Assembly (NCBI RefSeq): GCF_014207985.1 | Contig: NZ_JACHMI010000001.1 | Location: 7,113,001 to 7,177,000 of the forward strand | DNA from: Nonomuraea rubra | GTDB lineage: Bacteria; Actinomycetota; Actinomycetes; Streptosporangiales; Streptosporangiaceae | Direction: 5' to 3' | Length of the DNA stretch: 64,000 nt | In this document: piece after piece, positions 26,163-34,821 of the stretch | Layout of the letters: each line of letters begins with the position of its first letter | How positions within the stretch are numbered: position 1 is the stretch's first letter | The notes under the pieces: generated by a model | What the model saw: the letters and a program-made list of their open reading frames with translations, nothing else | Databases searched by the model: none | What the model was told of the DNA's origin: nothing | Position numbers and translations under genes: made by a program

Positions 26163-26375
26163 CCGGCCCGCGCAGTCTGCCCACCTTCTGGTCCTGAACC
26201 GCGGCGCCGGTGGGTCGCGTTGCCGGCGTACGGGTGGGCCAAGGATCCCGGTCTTGGAAAGGGTTTGTGCTCCTGCTCACCGCCGTACGGCTGGGCACCG
26301 GCTCGCTGTGGCCGGCCATCGGACTGCACCGGCCGCAGGGACGCCTTCGAGCCCGTACAACTCGTCGTTCGCCCG

Positions 26376-26678
26376 TCAGCTCTCCGGCTGGGCCGGGTCG
26401 GCGATCCGACGCAGCTCGGCGAGGTGACCGGCCAGCGCGTCCCTACCGGCGGCGGTCGGGGAGAGCCAGGTGCTCCGATGTGCTTGCCCCGACGTCTTGG
26501 CAGGCTTCACGTAGCCGACCGTCTGCAGCACCTTGACCTGCTTGCTGAGCGCCGAATCGCTGATGCCGAGATCGTCACGGACGACGGAGAACCCGGCGGA
26601 CCCGACGGCGGCGAGCATCGCGCAGATCTGCAGGCGGTTGGGCGCGTGAACGACCTCGTCAAAGACCGGCACGGTCAC
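26376..26678 (-). CDS. Small winged-helix regulator (MarR/ArsR-like)
   Basis: 100 residues. VHAPNRLQICAMLAAVGSAG opens a single winged-helix domain; GISDSALSKQVKVLQTVGYV is the recognition helix; AHRSTWLSPTAAGRDAL is the wing. It has no separate ligand domain and belongs to the short winged-helix group that acts as dimers. Start ATG 26678. The 207 bp upstream contain the terminator hairpin of the neighbouring gene and no other feature. Confidence 0.85.
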   Translation of the reverse strand: MTVPVFDEVVHAPNRLQICAMLAAVGSAGFSVVRDDLGISDSALSKQVKVLQTVGYVKPAKTSGQAHRSTWLSPTAAGRDALAGHLAELRRIADPAQPES

Positions 26679-26845
26679 GGCCTTCCCCGCAGATCACGCC
26701 GTACGATCTCATCAATCCTACGAAGAGCCCGCCGGCGCCGAGAGTGAGCGTGGCCCGCGGCTCGATCCCGGTGGAGCGCTTGAGCGCCGCCGCGAGCCCG
26801 GGCGCGCCATCCGCCCGAGCGGCCCGCGCAGCGGCGGGATCGAGG

Positions 26846-26869
26846 GGGGACGGGGGCGACCCCGTCCCC
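26846..26869 (-). terminator. Hairpin after the lysozyme-like/FG-GAP gene
   Basis: A perfect 10-bp stem GGGGACGGGG/CCCCGTCCCC encloses the tetraloop GCGA, 17 bp past the stop codon of the minus-strand gene. There is no U-tract, as is common in high-GC actinobacteria. Confidence 0.75.
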
Positions 26870-26885
26870 TACTCGATGGGTGGGT

Positions 26886-27710
26886 TCAGGCGAGGATGCG
26901 GGTCGAGGCGGCCCAGCCGTGCCCGACCTCACGCGGAGTGCCGCCGGTGTAGGGCTGGCCGTTGTCGCGCACGAAGTTGTTGCTGTAGAGCATCATCTTG
27001 CCGGCGGAATCCACAGCCAGCAGGTCCGTGAAACCGTCACCGGTGACGTCAGCCGGGATGACACGAGTCGAAGCGGCCCAGCCATGCCCAACCTCGCGCG
27101 GGGTGCCACCGGTGAAGGGCTGGCCGTTGTCGCGCACGAAGTTGTTGCTGTAGAGCATCATCTTGCCGGCGGAATCCACAGCCAGCAGGTCCGTGAAACC
27201 GTCACCGGTGACGTCAGCCGGGATGACACGAGTCGAAGCGGCCCAGCCATGCCCAACCTCGCGCGGGGTGCCACCGGTGAAGGGCTGGCCGTTGTCGCGC
27301 ACGAAGTTGTTGCTGTAGAGCATCATCTTGCCGGCGGAATCCACAGCCAGCAGGTCCGTGAAGCCATCGCCCGTGACGTCAGCGGCGATGATGCGAGTCG
27401 AAGCGGCCCAGCCATGCCCAACCTCGCGCGGGGTGCCACCGGTGTAAGGCTGGCCGTTGTCACGGGCGAAGTTGTTGCTGTAGAGCATCATCTTGCCGGC
27501 GGAATCCACAGCCAGCAGGTCCGTGAAGCCATCGCCCGTGACGTCCGCCGGGATGACACGGGTCGAGGCGGCCCAGCCATGCCCAACCTCGCGCGGGGTA
27601 CTGCCGGTGTAAGGCTGACCGTTGTCGCGTGCGAAGTTGTTGCTGTAGAGCATCATCTTGCCGGCGGAGTCCACGGCCAGCAGGTCGGCGTACGAGTCAC
27701 CGGTCACGCT
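26886..27710 (-). repeat. Five 165-bp coding repeats (FG-GAP array A)
   Basis: The marker ACCTCxCGCGG recurs at 26926, 27091, 27256, 27421 and 27586, exactly 165 bp apart. Units are nearly identical, differing mainly at synonymous sites and at Ala/Val before RDNGQP. The 165-bp period keeps the reading frame, so unit number can change by recombination. Confidence 0.95.
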
Positions 27711-28304
27711 GTTGCCGGGCAGCTCAGCGGGTTCCGACATGGACCAGACCGCGTTCGCCACGGCTATGCCGTTCGCCGTCTCTTCGGGGTACCTCCAGGG
27801 AAGGGCTGAGACCTGCACGTCCTGGCAGATCTCCCCGATGGGATCATTCCGCCAGTCGAACTGGAGCATCTTGCTGAGGAACTTGTTCGTGGCGTAGACG
27901 GGGTCCAGGATCTGCGCGACCGTTCCCCAGCCCTGGGAGGGACGCTGCTGGAAGAGGCCGACGCTGTCGTCGGCGCCATAGGTCAGGTTGCGGATGGTGG
28001 ATTCGACGATGGTGGTGGTGATGGCGATCTGCGCGGCCCGGACCGGCAGGCCGCGGCTCTTGACGGTGGCGATGATGACGCGGGCGCAGGACACCCGGTA
28101 AGCCGTCATCGCGTCCTCCATGGTGCCGGTCAACTGGCGGTTCAGCTGCGTGGCCATGGCGGCATCAGCCGAGGTGGTCCCGTTCTTGTCGCAGGCCACG
28201 GTGTCCGCGGCGTGCGCGGGAGCCGAAGTCATCACGGCGGTGGGCACCGAGAGGCACAGGAACGCAAGTAATCCGGTCAGGGGTCGAATGAGGGCATGGC
28301 GCAT
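26886..28304 (-). CDS. Secreted lysozyme/SLT-like protein with five FG-GAP repeats
   Basis: 472 residues from ATG 28304, preceded by TTGGAG. The signal peptide ends at APAHAA, near residue 33. Residues about 40-185 form a lytic-transglycosylase/lysozyme-like domain: catalytic Glu101 in TTTIVESTI, followed by GADDSVGLFQQRPSQGWG, the Gly-Leu-Phe-Gln signature of SLT folds. Five 55-residue repeats follow (ADVTGDGFTDLLAVDSAG, KMMLYSNNF, EVGHGWAASTR), each with a DxTGDGxxD calcium-type loop as in FG-GAP/VCBS beta-propellers. It probably cuts or binds peptidoglycan outside the cell. The repeats are nearly identical to those of the adjacent CHAP protein. Confidence 0.83.
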   Translation of the reverse strand: MRHALIRPLTGLLAFLCLSVPTAVMTSAPAHAADTVACDKNGTTSADAAMATQLNRQLTGTMEDAMTAYRVSCARVIIATVKSRGLPVRAAQIAITTTIVESTIRNLTYGADDSVGLFQQRPSQGWGTVAQILDPVYATNKFLSKMLQFDWRNDPIGEICQDVQVSALPWRYPEETANGIAVANAVWSMSEPAELPGNSVTGDSYADLLAVDSAGKMMLYSNNFARDNGQPYTGSTPREVGHGWAASTRVIPADVTGDGFTDLLAVDSAGKMMLYSNNFARDNGQPYTGGTPREVGHGWAASTRIIAADVTGDGFTDLLAVDSAGKMMLYSNNFVRDNGQPFTGGTPREVGHGWAASTRVIPADVTGDGFTDLLAVDSAGKMMLYSNNFVRDNGQPFTGGTPREVGHGWAASTRVIPADVTGDGFTDLLAVDSAGKMMLYSNNFVRDNGQPYTGGTPREVGHGWAASTRILA

Positions 28305-28330
28305 GGCTACTCCAAGAAGACGAAGAAGGG

Positions 28331-28354
28331 GCCCGGTGCCGGTCGGCACCGGGC
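28331..28354 (-). terminator. Hairpin between the two repeat-protein genes
   Basis: GCCCGGTGCC (28331-28340) and GGCACCGGGC (28345-28354) form a perfect 10-bp stem with loop GGTC, 10 bp after the stop of the CHAP gene. It probably terminates that transcript, so the downstream lysozyme-like gene would need its own promoter or read-through. Confidence 0.75.
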
Positions 28355-28364
28355 AGAGGCGGGT

Positions 28365-29190
28365 TCAGACGAGGATGCGGGTCGAGGCGGCCCAGCCGTG
28401 CCCGACCTCGCGCGGGGTGCCGCCGGTGAAGGGCTGGCCATTGTCGCGCACGAAGTTGTTGCTGTAGAGCATCATCTTGCCGGCGGAATCCACAGCCAGC
28501 AGGTCCGTGAAACCATCGCCCGTGACGTCAGCCGGGATGATGCGAGTCGAGGCGGCCCAGCCATGCCCAACCTCGCGCGGAGTGCCACCGGTGAAGGGCT
28601 GACCGTTGTCACGGGCGAAGTTGTTGCTGTAGAGCATCATCTTGCCGCCGGAGTCCACAGCCAGCAGGTCCGTGAAGCCATCGCCCGTGACGTCAGCCGG
28701 GATGATGCGAGTCGAAGCGGCCCAGCCATGCCCAACCTCGCGCGGAGTGCCACCGGTGTAAGGCTGACCGTTGTCACGGGCGAAGTTGTTGCTGTAGAGC
28801 ATCATCTTGCCGGCGGAATCCACAGCCAGCAGGTCCGTGAAGCCATCGCCCGTGACGTCAGCCGGGATGATGCGAGTCGAAGCGGCCCAGCCATGCCCAA
28901 CCTCGCGCGGAGTGCCACCGGTGTAAGGCTGACCGTTGTCACGGGCGAAGTTGTTGCTGTAGAGCATCATCTTGCCGGCGGAATCCACAGCCAGCAGGTC
29001 CGTGAAGCCATCGCCCGTGACGTCAGCCGGGATGACACGGGTCGAGGCGGCCCAGCCATGCCCGACCTCGCGCGGGGTACTGCCGGTGTAAGGCTGACCG
29101 TTATCGCGGGCGAAGTTGTTGCTGTAGAGCATCATCTTGCCGCCGGAGTCCACAGCCAGCAGGTCGGCGTACGAGTCACCGGTCACGCTG
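28365..29190 (-). repeat. Five 165-bp coding repeats (FG-GAP array B)
   Basis: Same 165-bp period as array A (markers at 28405, 28570 and so on). Units share long identical stretches with array A, including the first unit's distinctive VTGDSYADLLAVDS and GSTPREV variant, which indicates duplication plus continuing gene conversion. Confidence 0.93.
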
Positions 29191-29837
29191 TTGCCGATCA
29201 TCGGCTCGCTGTCGTCGACGCCCACGGGTGACGAATAGCCGACGATGTCGCCGCTGGAGCGGGAGCGGGAGTGGGAGGCGATCCGGCCGTTGTCGGTGTT
29301 GCCCTCGATCGTATAGACCGTGCTGGAGTTCGCGGATCTGACGAGACCCACGTGGTCGATCCCGCCGTCGCCGCCCCAGTCGAAGACGATGGCGTCACCG
29401 GGCTGAGGCGTGTAACCGCTGCCGCGGCTGTGCCAGGTGCCGTGCTTGACGCCGTACTCCCTGAAGGATTCCGCCCAGCCGGTGATGGTGTTGCCGTCAC
29501 CCTTGGCGGCATCCGACACGCCGGCCTTCATCCAGACGTACTCGGCGAAGTCCGCGCACCAGTCGCTCTGGCGCCACTGGACGCCGTCGGAGGAGGGGCA
29601 TCCTGATGAGGGTTTCCAGTCGCGCATGTAACCGGTATAGAAGTTGCACTTGCTCGAGGCTTCGTGGTTCCGGCTCGAGTCGCCGAGCTCGTCCTGGGCG
29701 ATGGAGACGATCGTCGAGCGGGTGGCCGCGGCAGCGGGGGCCGACGAGGCGGCGACCATCCCGAGCGCGACGACCGGGACGGTGAGGAGCGAGCTCAGGA
29801 TGCGGGTGTATGGGGTGTTGCCCTGACGCGTTGTCAT
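28365..29837 (-). CDS. Secreted CHAP-domain endopeptidase/amidase with five FG-GAP repeats
   Basis: 490 residues. The signal peptide ends near APAAAATR. Residues about 40-205 are a CHAP domain: catalytic Cys94 in SDWCADFAEYVW and His162 in GGIDHVGLV, followed by YTIEGNTDNGR. CHAP enzymes cleave peptidoglycan cross-bridges or the amide bond to the glycan. Five FG-GAP-like repeats with a 55-residue period follow, almost the same as in the next gene. No ribosome site is seen before ATG 29837. It lies 47 bp after the SARP regulator on the same strand, so it may be co-transcribed with it. Confidence 0.87.
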   Translation of the reverse strand: MTTRQGNTPYTRILSSLLTVPVVALGMVAASSAPAAAATRSTIVSIAQDELGDSSRNHEASSKCNFYTGYMRDWKPSSGCPSSDGVQWRQSDWCADFAEYVWMKAGVSDAAKGDGNTITGWAESFREYGVKHGTWHSRGSGYTPQPGDAIVFDWGGDGGIDHVGLVRSANSSTVYTIEGNTDNGRIASHSRSRSSGDIVGYSSPVGVDDSEPMIGNSVTGDSYADLLAVDSGGKMMLYSNNFARDNGQPYTGSTPREVGHGWAASTRVIPADVTGDGFTDLLAVDSAGKMMLYSNNFARDNGQPYTGGTPREVGHGWAASTRIIPADVTGDGFTDLLAVDSAGKMMLYSNNFARDNGQPYTGGTPREVGHGWAASTRIIPADVTGDGFTDLLAVDSGGKMMLYSNNFARDNGQPFTGGTPREVGHGWAASTRIIPADVTGDGFTDLLAVDSAGKMMLYSNNFVRDNGQPFTGGTPREVGHGWAASTRILV

Positions 29838-29884
29838 GGTGAGGAGTTTGGGGAGGCACCCTGCAAAACCGCTCCGAGCCCGCT

Positions 29885-32800
29885 CTAATGCGTTGAGAGC
29901 TCCTTGGACTCACGGGCTCCGTGTCTGGTGAAGACCTCCAACGCCGCTTTGAGTACGGTCTCCGCCGCATCGGTGTCGCCGCGGGCGGCCAGCACAGCGG
30001 ACAGGTCGCGCGCGGCCCGGGCCGCCGGGAGCGGCGTGCGAATCTCCTCCGAGATGGCCATGGCCTGGTCCAGGTGGGCCTCAGCCAGGTCGAGCTGCCC
30101 TTCTGCGAGGTGCACTTCGCCGATGGTGCGCAGCATGAGTGCCTCGCCGTACCGGTCGGAGCGGCTCCTGCACACCTCCAGGGCCTCGACCAGCGAGGGG
30201 AGGGTGGCCGCCGGATGGCCACGGCGGATCTCCACCTTGGCCACCGCCTGGATCGCATAGGCGATCATCAAGGGTTCGCCGACCTCCCGCAGCATCTCCA
30301 GGGCGCGAGCGGCGAGCTCCGCGGCCGGAGCGTAGTCACCGAGGGCGCGATGGACGGTGCTGCGGGTGCGCAGGGTGAGCGCCTGCCCTCGCCGGCTACC
30401 GGAGCGGGAGTAGGCCGCCATGGCCCGGTCGAGCTGTTGCCAGGCGTCCTCGTAATCGCCGAGCTCCAGGTGTATGGCGGCGGCGGCGCGGGCCGCCGCG
30501 CCGAGGCCGAGATCGTCACCGAGCCGCTCGAACGCCTCCACCGACCTGGCCAGGTGGTCCAGGCCCTCGCGCAGGAGGCACGACTCCCTGCACGTGTAGC
30601 CGAGGCCGGTCAGGACGACGGCCTCACCCCGGAGGTCACCGGTCTGGCGGAACATGGCCAGGGCCGCCGTCTGATGCTCACGCGCCTGCTCGAAGCGGTC
30701 CATCGAGAAGTGAATCTGGCTCAGTCCGGCCAGCAGGCGGGCCTCGCCCTGCTGGTTGCCGGCGCGGCGGGCGGCGTCCAGTGCGGCGTCCAGTGCCGCG
30801 CGCCAGTCGCCCAGCCGGTTGGCGACGAAGAGGTGGGCGAAGGACAGCGCGGTGGCCAGCTCGCAGACGGCCACGTCCAGGTCCAGCCGGGCGGCGCGCG
30901 CCACGGCCACGATCAGTGCGGGCCCCTCCGCCTCCAGCCAGGCAGCCGGGTCGGCCAGGAGCAGCCTGGCGACGCGGGCGTCGACCGGGTAGGCGGAGTC
31001 GGTGAATTCGGCCAGCTCCAGCTCGCCGGAGGGGGCGCGGGAGCCCGTTTCGGCGATCAGCCAGAGCCAGCTGCCCAGCACGCGGGAGAGGGCCGACTCT
31101 CGCTCCGCCGCGGTGTCGTGAGCCTGCGCGCACTCCGCGGCGAACACCCGTAGCAGCTCGTGGAGGCGGTAACGCAGCTGGCCGGTGGCGTCGACCGCGG
31201 CGGAGTCGACGAGCTGGGCGTCCAGCAGCCGTTCCAGCACGTCCTCCGCGTCACGGAGCGGGACGTCGAGCAGCGGGGCGACGACCCACCCCGCGAAGTC
31301 GGGCGTGCCGAGCAGTCCGAGGCGCCGGAAGGCCTGCTGCGCCTGCGGGTCCAGCGATCGGTAGCTGAGCCCGACACTGGCCCGCACCGCCACGTCGCCC
31401 GCGGCCAGCTCGTCCAGCCTGACGCGCTCGTCGGCGAGGCGCTCGGCCATCGCCGCCAGGGTCCAGTGCCGTCGCGTGACCAGGCGCGCCCCCGCGGTCC
31501 GTACGGCCAGCGGAAGCAGCCCGCACAGCCGGACGATCTCCAGCGCGGCGGCAGGCTCGGCGGCGACCCGTTCCGCCCCGACGACCGAGCCGAGCAACTC
31601 GAGCGCGCTCTCGGTGCCGAGCACGTCGAGGCTGGTCAGCTGGGCGAACGCGAGCCCGGCCAGCCGCCTTCGCGAGGTGATCAGTACCGCGCAGCCCGCC
31701 CCGCCCGGCAGCAGCGGGCGGATCTGCTGCTCGTCGCGGGCGTCGTCGAGGACCACCAGGACCCGGCGCCGGGCCAGCAGGCTCCGGTACAGGTCGGCCT
31801 GGTCCTGCGGCGACTCGGGCTGGGCGTTGTACGGCACGTCGAGCGCCCGCAGGAAGCGGCTGAGCACCTCGGCGGTGGTCGCCGGTGTGCTGGTGGTGCC
31901 ACGCAGATCGGCGAACAGCTGGCCGTCCGGGTAGTTCTCGGTCACCCGGTGGCCGAGATGGACGGCCGCCGCGCTCTTGCCCACGCCGCCTTTCCCCGAG
32001 ATCACCAGAACGGGCGGCGCGCTGTGCTTCGCGGTGAGCAGCGGGGTGAGCCCGGCGACGAGGCCGGCCCTGCCCACGAAGGCGGGCACCTCCGCCGGGA
32101 GCTGGGCGGGCACCACCTGGATCTGGACCGGGGCCGGGGCCGGGGGCCGCGGGCCCGCCGGGGCGACGCCCAGGACGGTGGTGTCGTCCAGGAGGATCGC
32201 CTGGTGCAGCGCACGCAGGTGCGGACCGGGGTCGATGCCTAACCCCTCGGCGAGGGACTGCCGCCCTTCGTCGTAGCTGGCCAGTGCCTCGGGCGCCCGG
32301 CCCAGCCGGTACAGGGTCGTCATCAGCTGCCCGCGCAGCCGCTCGCGGGTGGGGTGCGCGGCCACGAGCGAGGTGAGCTCGGCCACCAGCTCGGCCTGCC
32401 GGCCCAGGATCAGTTCGGCGTCGATGCGTTCCTCCAGCACGCTCAGCCGCAGTTCGGCCAGGCGGGCCGCATCGACGTACAGCACCTCGCCGATCCCGCC
32501 CAGGGCCGGACCCCGCCACTGCGCCTCGGCGGCCCGCAGCGCGCCCGCCGCGTCCTGGTACCGCTCCGCTCTCGCCGCCTGGCGGCCCTCCGCGACATAC
32601 TGCTCGAAGAGCTGAGCGTCGAGCACGTTGTCGCCGAGCCGGAACAGGTATCCCGGAGGCCGGGTCTCGATCGACGCCGTCCGGTCGCCCAGCTTCTGGC
32701 GGAGTGCCGACACGTACGTCTGGATCTGCCCGCGAGCGGTGCCCGGAGCGCACTCTCCCCAGATCAGATCCACCAGCCGGTCGACCGACACCACCTGCCC

Positions 32801-32908
32801 GGCCTGGAGCAGCAGGGCCGCCAGCAGCGCCCGCGGCTTGGGCCCGCCCAGCTGCAGCCGCCGATCGCCGTCCCACACCTCCACCGGACCGAGCACGCGA
32901 AATTCCAC
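29885..32908 (-). CDS. SARP/AfsR-type regulator: BTAD, NB-ARC and TPR domains
   Basis: 1007 residues. Residues 1-90 are an OmpR-type winged helix (FRVLGPVEVWDGDRRLQLGG, then RALLAALLLQAGQVVSVDRL). About 95-245 is the bacterial transcriptional activation domain. An NB-ARC ATPase follows, with P-loop VISGKGGVGKSAA and Walker B RRVLVVLDDARD. The last 350 residues are TPR helices (EARLLAGLSQIHFSMDRFEQ and similar). AfsR-like proteins activate secondary metabolism and development genes after ATP-dependent oligomerisation. No biosynthetic cluster is nearby. The nearest candidates for control are the CHAP and lysozyme-like genes downstream and the divergent dipeptidase. Confidence 0.92.
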   Translation of the reverse strand: MEFRVLGPVEVWDGDRRLQLGGPKPRALLAALLLQAGQVVSVDRLVDLIWGECAPGTARGQIQTYVSALRQKLGDRTASIETRPPGYLFRLGDNVLDAQLFEQYVAEGRQAARAERYQDAAGALRAAEAQWRGPALGGIGEVLYVDAARLAELRLSVLEERIDAELILGRQAELVAELTSLVAAHPTRERLRGQLMTTLYRLGRAPEALASYDEGRQSLAEGLGIDPGPHLRALHQAILLDDTTVLGVAPAGPRPPAPAPVQIQVVPAQLPAEVPAFVGRAGLVAGLTPLLTAKHSAPPVLVISGKGGVGKSAAAVHLGHRVTENYPDGQLFADLRGTTSTPATTAEVLSRFLRALDVPYNAQPESPQDQADLYRSLLARRRVLVVLDDARDEQQIRPLLPGGAGCAVLITSRRRLAGLAFAQLTSLDVLGTESALELLGSVVGAERVAAEPAAALEIVRLCGLLPLAVRTAGARLVTRRHWTLAAMAERLADERVRLDELAAGDVAVRASVGLSYRSLDPQAQQAFRRLGLLGTPDFAGWVVAPLLDVPLRDAEDVLERLLDAQLVDSAAVDATGQLRYRLHELLRVFAAECAQAHDTAAERESALSRVLGSWLWLIAETGSRAPSGELELAEFTDSAYPVDARVARLLLADPAAWLEAEGPALIVAVARAARLDLDVAVCELATALSFAHLFVANRLGDWRAALDAALDAARRAGNQQGEARLLAGLSQIHFSMDRFEQAREHQTAALAMFRQTGDLRGEAVVLTGLGYTCRESCLLREGLDHLARSVEAFERLGDDLGLGAAARAAAAIHLELGDYEDAWQQLDRAMAAYSRSGSRRGQALTLRTRSTVHRALGDYAPAAELAARALEMLREVGEPLMIAYAIQAVAKVEIRRGHPAATLPSLVEALEVCRSRSDRYGEALMLRTIGEVHLAEGQLDLAEAHLDQAMAISEEIRTPLPAARAARDLSAVLAARGDTDAAETVLKAALEVFTRHGARESKELSTH

Positions 32909-32999
32909 TGCTACCTCTCAAGGGATTTGCAGAGAAAACTTGGAGTGGCCCCACCCATGATCGGTCAGGAACGCGCCAACCGGAAAGGTCCTCCAGGCG

Positions 33000-33656
33000 A
33001 TGACTGATCGACCCATCACGTTGTTGTCCGACCCCAGGGTCGCGGCAGTGCCCGTGATCGATTGCGGCGAGCCGCTCTTCGACTTGCGCAAGCTCCCGGC
33101 CCTGCTCCTGGACGACCGCCAGGCCGACGAGGCAGGCGACTATGCCCGGCTCCGGATCGGCCTGACCGACAGGCTGCTCGTGGCGCAGAGCAAGCTGCCC
33201 CCCGGCCTGAGGCTGCTGGTCGTGGAGGGCTACCGGCCACTCGCCCTGCAGGAGAAGTACTTCTCCCGCTACCGCGACGAGCTGCGCCGGGCCAATCCCG
33301 CCTGGAGCGAGGAGCACCTCCGCATCCAGGCCAGCCGCTCCCTCGCCCCGCCCGAGGTGGCCCCGCACGTGTGCGGGGCGGCGGTCGATCTCACGCTGGT
33401 GGCCGAGGACGGCGTCGAGGTGGAGATGGGCACGCCGGTCAACGCAGGACCGGAGGAGAGCGGCGGCAGGTGCTACACGCACCACCCGGAGATCTCCGCC
33501 GGGGCGCGGGCCAACCGCCGGCTGCTCTGCGACGCCATGAGCGGGGCCGGGTTCGTCAACTACCCGACCGAATGGTGGCACTGGTCCTACGGCGACAGGT
33601 ACTGGGCGCTGATCACCGGCGCCCCCACCGCCATCTACGGACCGGCCGGTGGCTGA
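33000..33656 (+). CDS. VanX-type D-Ala-D-Ala dipeptidase (peptidase M15D-like)
   Basis: 218 residues, no signal peptide. Zinc ligands and catalytic residues follow the M15 pattern: VEGYRP with Arg79, His123 and Asp130 in PHVCGAAVD, catalytic Glu191 and ligand His194 in EWWHWSYGD. The family hydrolyses D-Ala-D-Ala or related cell-wall dipeptides, either as a glycopeptide-resistance enzyme (VanX) or in wall turnover. There are no vanH or vanA genes beside it, so turnover is the simpler reading. ATG 33000. It is divergent from the SARP gene with a 91-bp gap. Confidence 0.85.
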   Translation: MTDRPITLLSDPRVAAVPVIDCGEPLFDLRKLPALLLDDRQADEAGDYARLRIGLTDRLLVAQSKLPPGLRLLVVEGYRPLALQEKYFSRYRDELRRANPAWSEEHLRIQASRSLAPPEVAPHVCGAAVDLTLVAEDGVEVEMGTPVNAGPEESGGRCYTHHPEISAGARANRRLLCDAMSGAGFVNYPTEWWHWSYGDRYWALITGAPTAIYGPAGG

Positions 33657-33750
33657 CGGAGGCAAGCGTCATGGCGGACATGGGTTGGGCCGGCCGGGGC
33701 TGCAAAAGATGTCGACCGGGTGCCGTCGGCGGCGGTAGCGTCCTGGGTTG

Positions 33751-34611
33751 ATGTGGAGCGAAGCACGACCGCCGACGACGGCTCAGGTCCGCGACGCCTT
33801 CGGCGTCGAAGTGGGCGAACTGCGGCCGCATCCGGGCGGGTTCGAAGCAGATGTGTTCACCGATGGGCGCTGGTTCGTGAAACTCTGGCGTCAGCGGCCC
33901 GACAGTGACGCCGCTCTGGCGCTGACCGCTGAGCTGGCGGCTCGGGGCATCCCTGTTCCCGCGGCGGAGCGAGCACGTGACGGCTCGTACACCTCCGAGC
34001 ACCATGGCCGGCGCTACGCGCTGTTCCCGTTCGTCGACGGCCGCCTGGGAACGTGGGACGACGCTGACGCGATCGCGCGGGCGATGCGCGCCGTGCACGA
34101 GATCACCGACCTCGAGCCGCCCCGCGCCGATCTGGACGAGTGGTGCATCGGGGTGCTGCGCGACCGGCATGACCACCCTTGGATCGTGGACCGCCGCGAC
34201 GAGGTCATGGCCGACGTCGACCGGCTCGAAGCGGTGATCGAACGGGCACGCGCGATCGACGTGCCCCACGTCGTGTGCCACCACGACCTGTTCCCCCACA
34301 ACGTCCTCGTCGACCGCGACGGCCGCATCGCGACGCTGCTCGACTGGGGTCACGCGAGGCTGGCGCCGCGCGAGCACGACGTGTTCGCCGGCTTGTGCGG
34401 ACCCGACCCCGTGCGCTTCCTGCGCGCCTACGGCGCGGAGGGACTCGACCTCACTCACCTCGAGTACGCCCGGCTTGCCCGCTCGCTGAACGACCTTGCC
34501 GTTCGCGTCTACAACGAGGTCGACCTGGAGGGCATCAACACGTGGGGTTTCGACGGGTTGCGCCGGGTGGACGCCGATCTCGAACTCTCCCGGCCCTTCT
34601 GCGATCGCTGA
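33751..34611 (+). CDS. Aminoglycoside-phosphotransferase-like kinase
   Basis: 286 residues from ATG 33751, with an in-frame TTG three bases before. Kinase-like fold of the APH family: GGFEADVFTDGRWFVKLW (nucleotide loop and Lys), catalytic loop HHDLFPHNVLVD with Asp179, and metal-binding LLDWGHA with Asp198. Members phosphorylate antibiotics, choline, homoserine or other small molecules. Resistance cannot be inferred from the fold. It stands alone between the dipeptidase gene and an alpha/beta-hydrolase. Confidence 0.85.
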   Translation: MWSEARPPTTAQVRDAFGVEVGELRPHPGGFEADVFTDGRWFVKLWRQRPDSDAALALTAELAARGIPVPAAERARDGSYTSEHHGRRYALFPFVDGRLGTWDDADAIARAMRAVHEITDLEPPRADLDEWCIGVLRDRHDHPWIVDRRDEVMADVDRLEAVIERARAIDVPHVVCHHDLFPHNVLVDRDGRIATLLDWGHARLAPREHDVFAGLCGPDPVRFLRAYGAEGLDLTHLEYARLARSLNDLAVRVYNEVDLEGINTWGFDGLRRVDADLELSRPFCDR

Positions 34612-34620
34612 GGTCACCCA

Positions 34621-34741
34621 GTGCGAGCTTTGCGGCCGAGCCTCTTTCCCGCCGACGCCGACCTTCCGAGGCTCGCACGCTGCATGCAGTATGGATCACG
34701 AGGCCGCCCCGCCCAGCGCCGGCGATCTCGCAGAGATCGCC
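34621..34741 (+). promoter_or_regulatory. Cluster of hairpins in the leader of the alpha/beta-hydrolase gene
   Basis: GTGCGAGC (34621-34628) pairs with GCTCGCAC (34671-34678). CGAGCCTC (34637-34644) pairs with GAGGCTCG (34668-34675). Both stems are perfect 8-mers and share the 3' arm, so they exclude each other. A further perfect 9-bp stem GGCGATCTC/GAGATCGCC with loop GCA lies at 34721-34741. They may act as an attenuator, a terminator for the kinase gene, or an operator. Confidence 0.4.
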
Positions 34742-34821
34742 ATCGCCGGCGCGGTCTTCGACGCCATCGTCCACCCGATCCCCACGAGCCTCGGCACAGG
34801 CGCCGCCCCCAGGGAGCATTC

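Noticed and set aside
26886..29190. Long repeat arrays considered as CRISPR
   Set aside because: The 165-bp units are contiguous coding repeats without spacers, and the 12-, 13- and 17-bp arrays elsewhere are also spacer-free. No cas genes are present.
26880..29231. Plus-strand repeat proteins opposite the FG-GAP arrays
   Set aside because: Their repeats are only the complement of the 165-bp coding repeats; the minus strand has signal peptides, catalytic domains and terminators.
29885..33656. Idea that the SARP gene marks an antibiotic gene cluster, with VanX as self-resistance
   Set aside because: No PKS, NRPS, RiPP precursor or glycopeptide genes are in the window, and vanH and vanA are absent beside the dipeptidase.
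31251..33665. 804-residue minus-strand frame overlapping SARP and dipeptidase genes
   Set aside because: It runs in a shifted frame through the SARP gene and antisense to the dipeptidase and has no recognisable domain.
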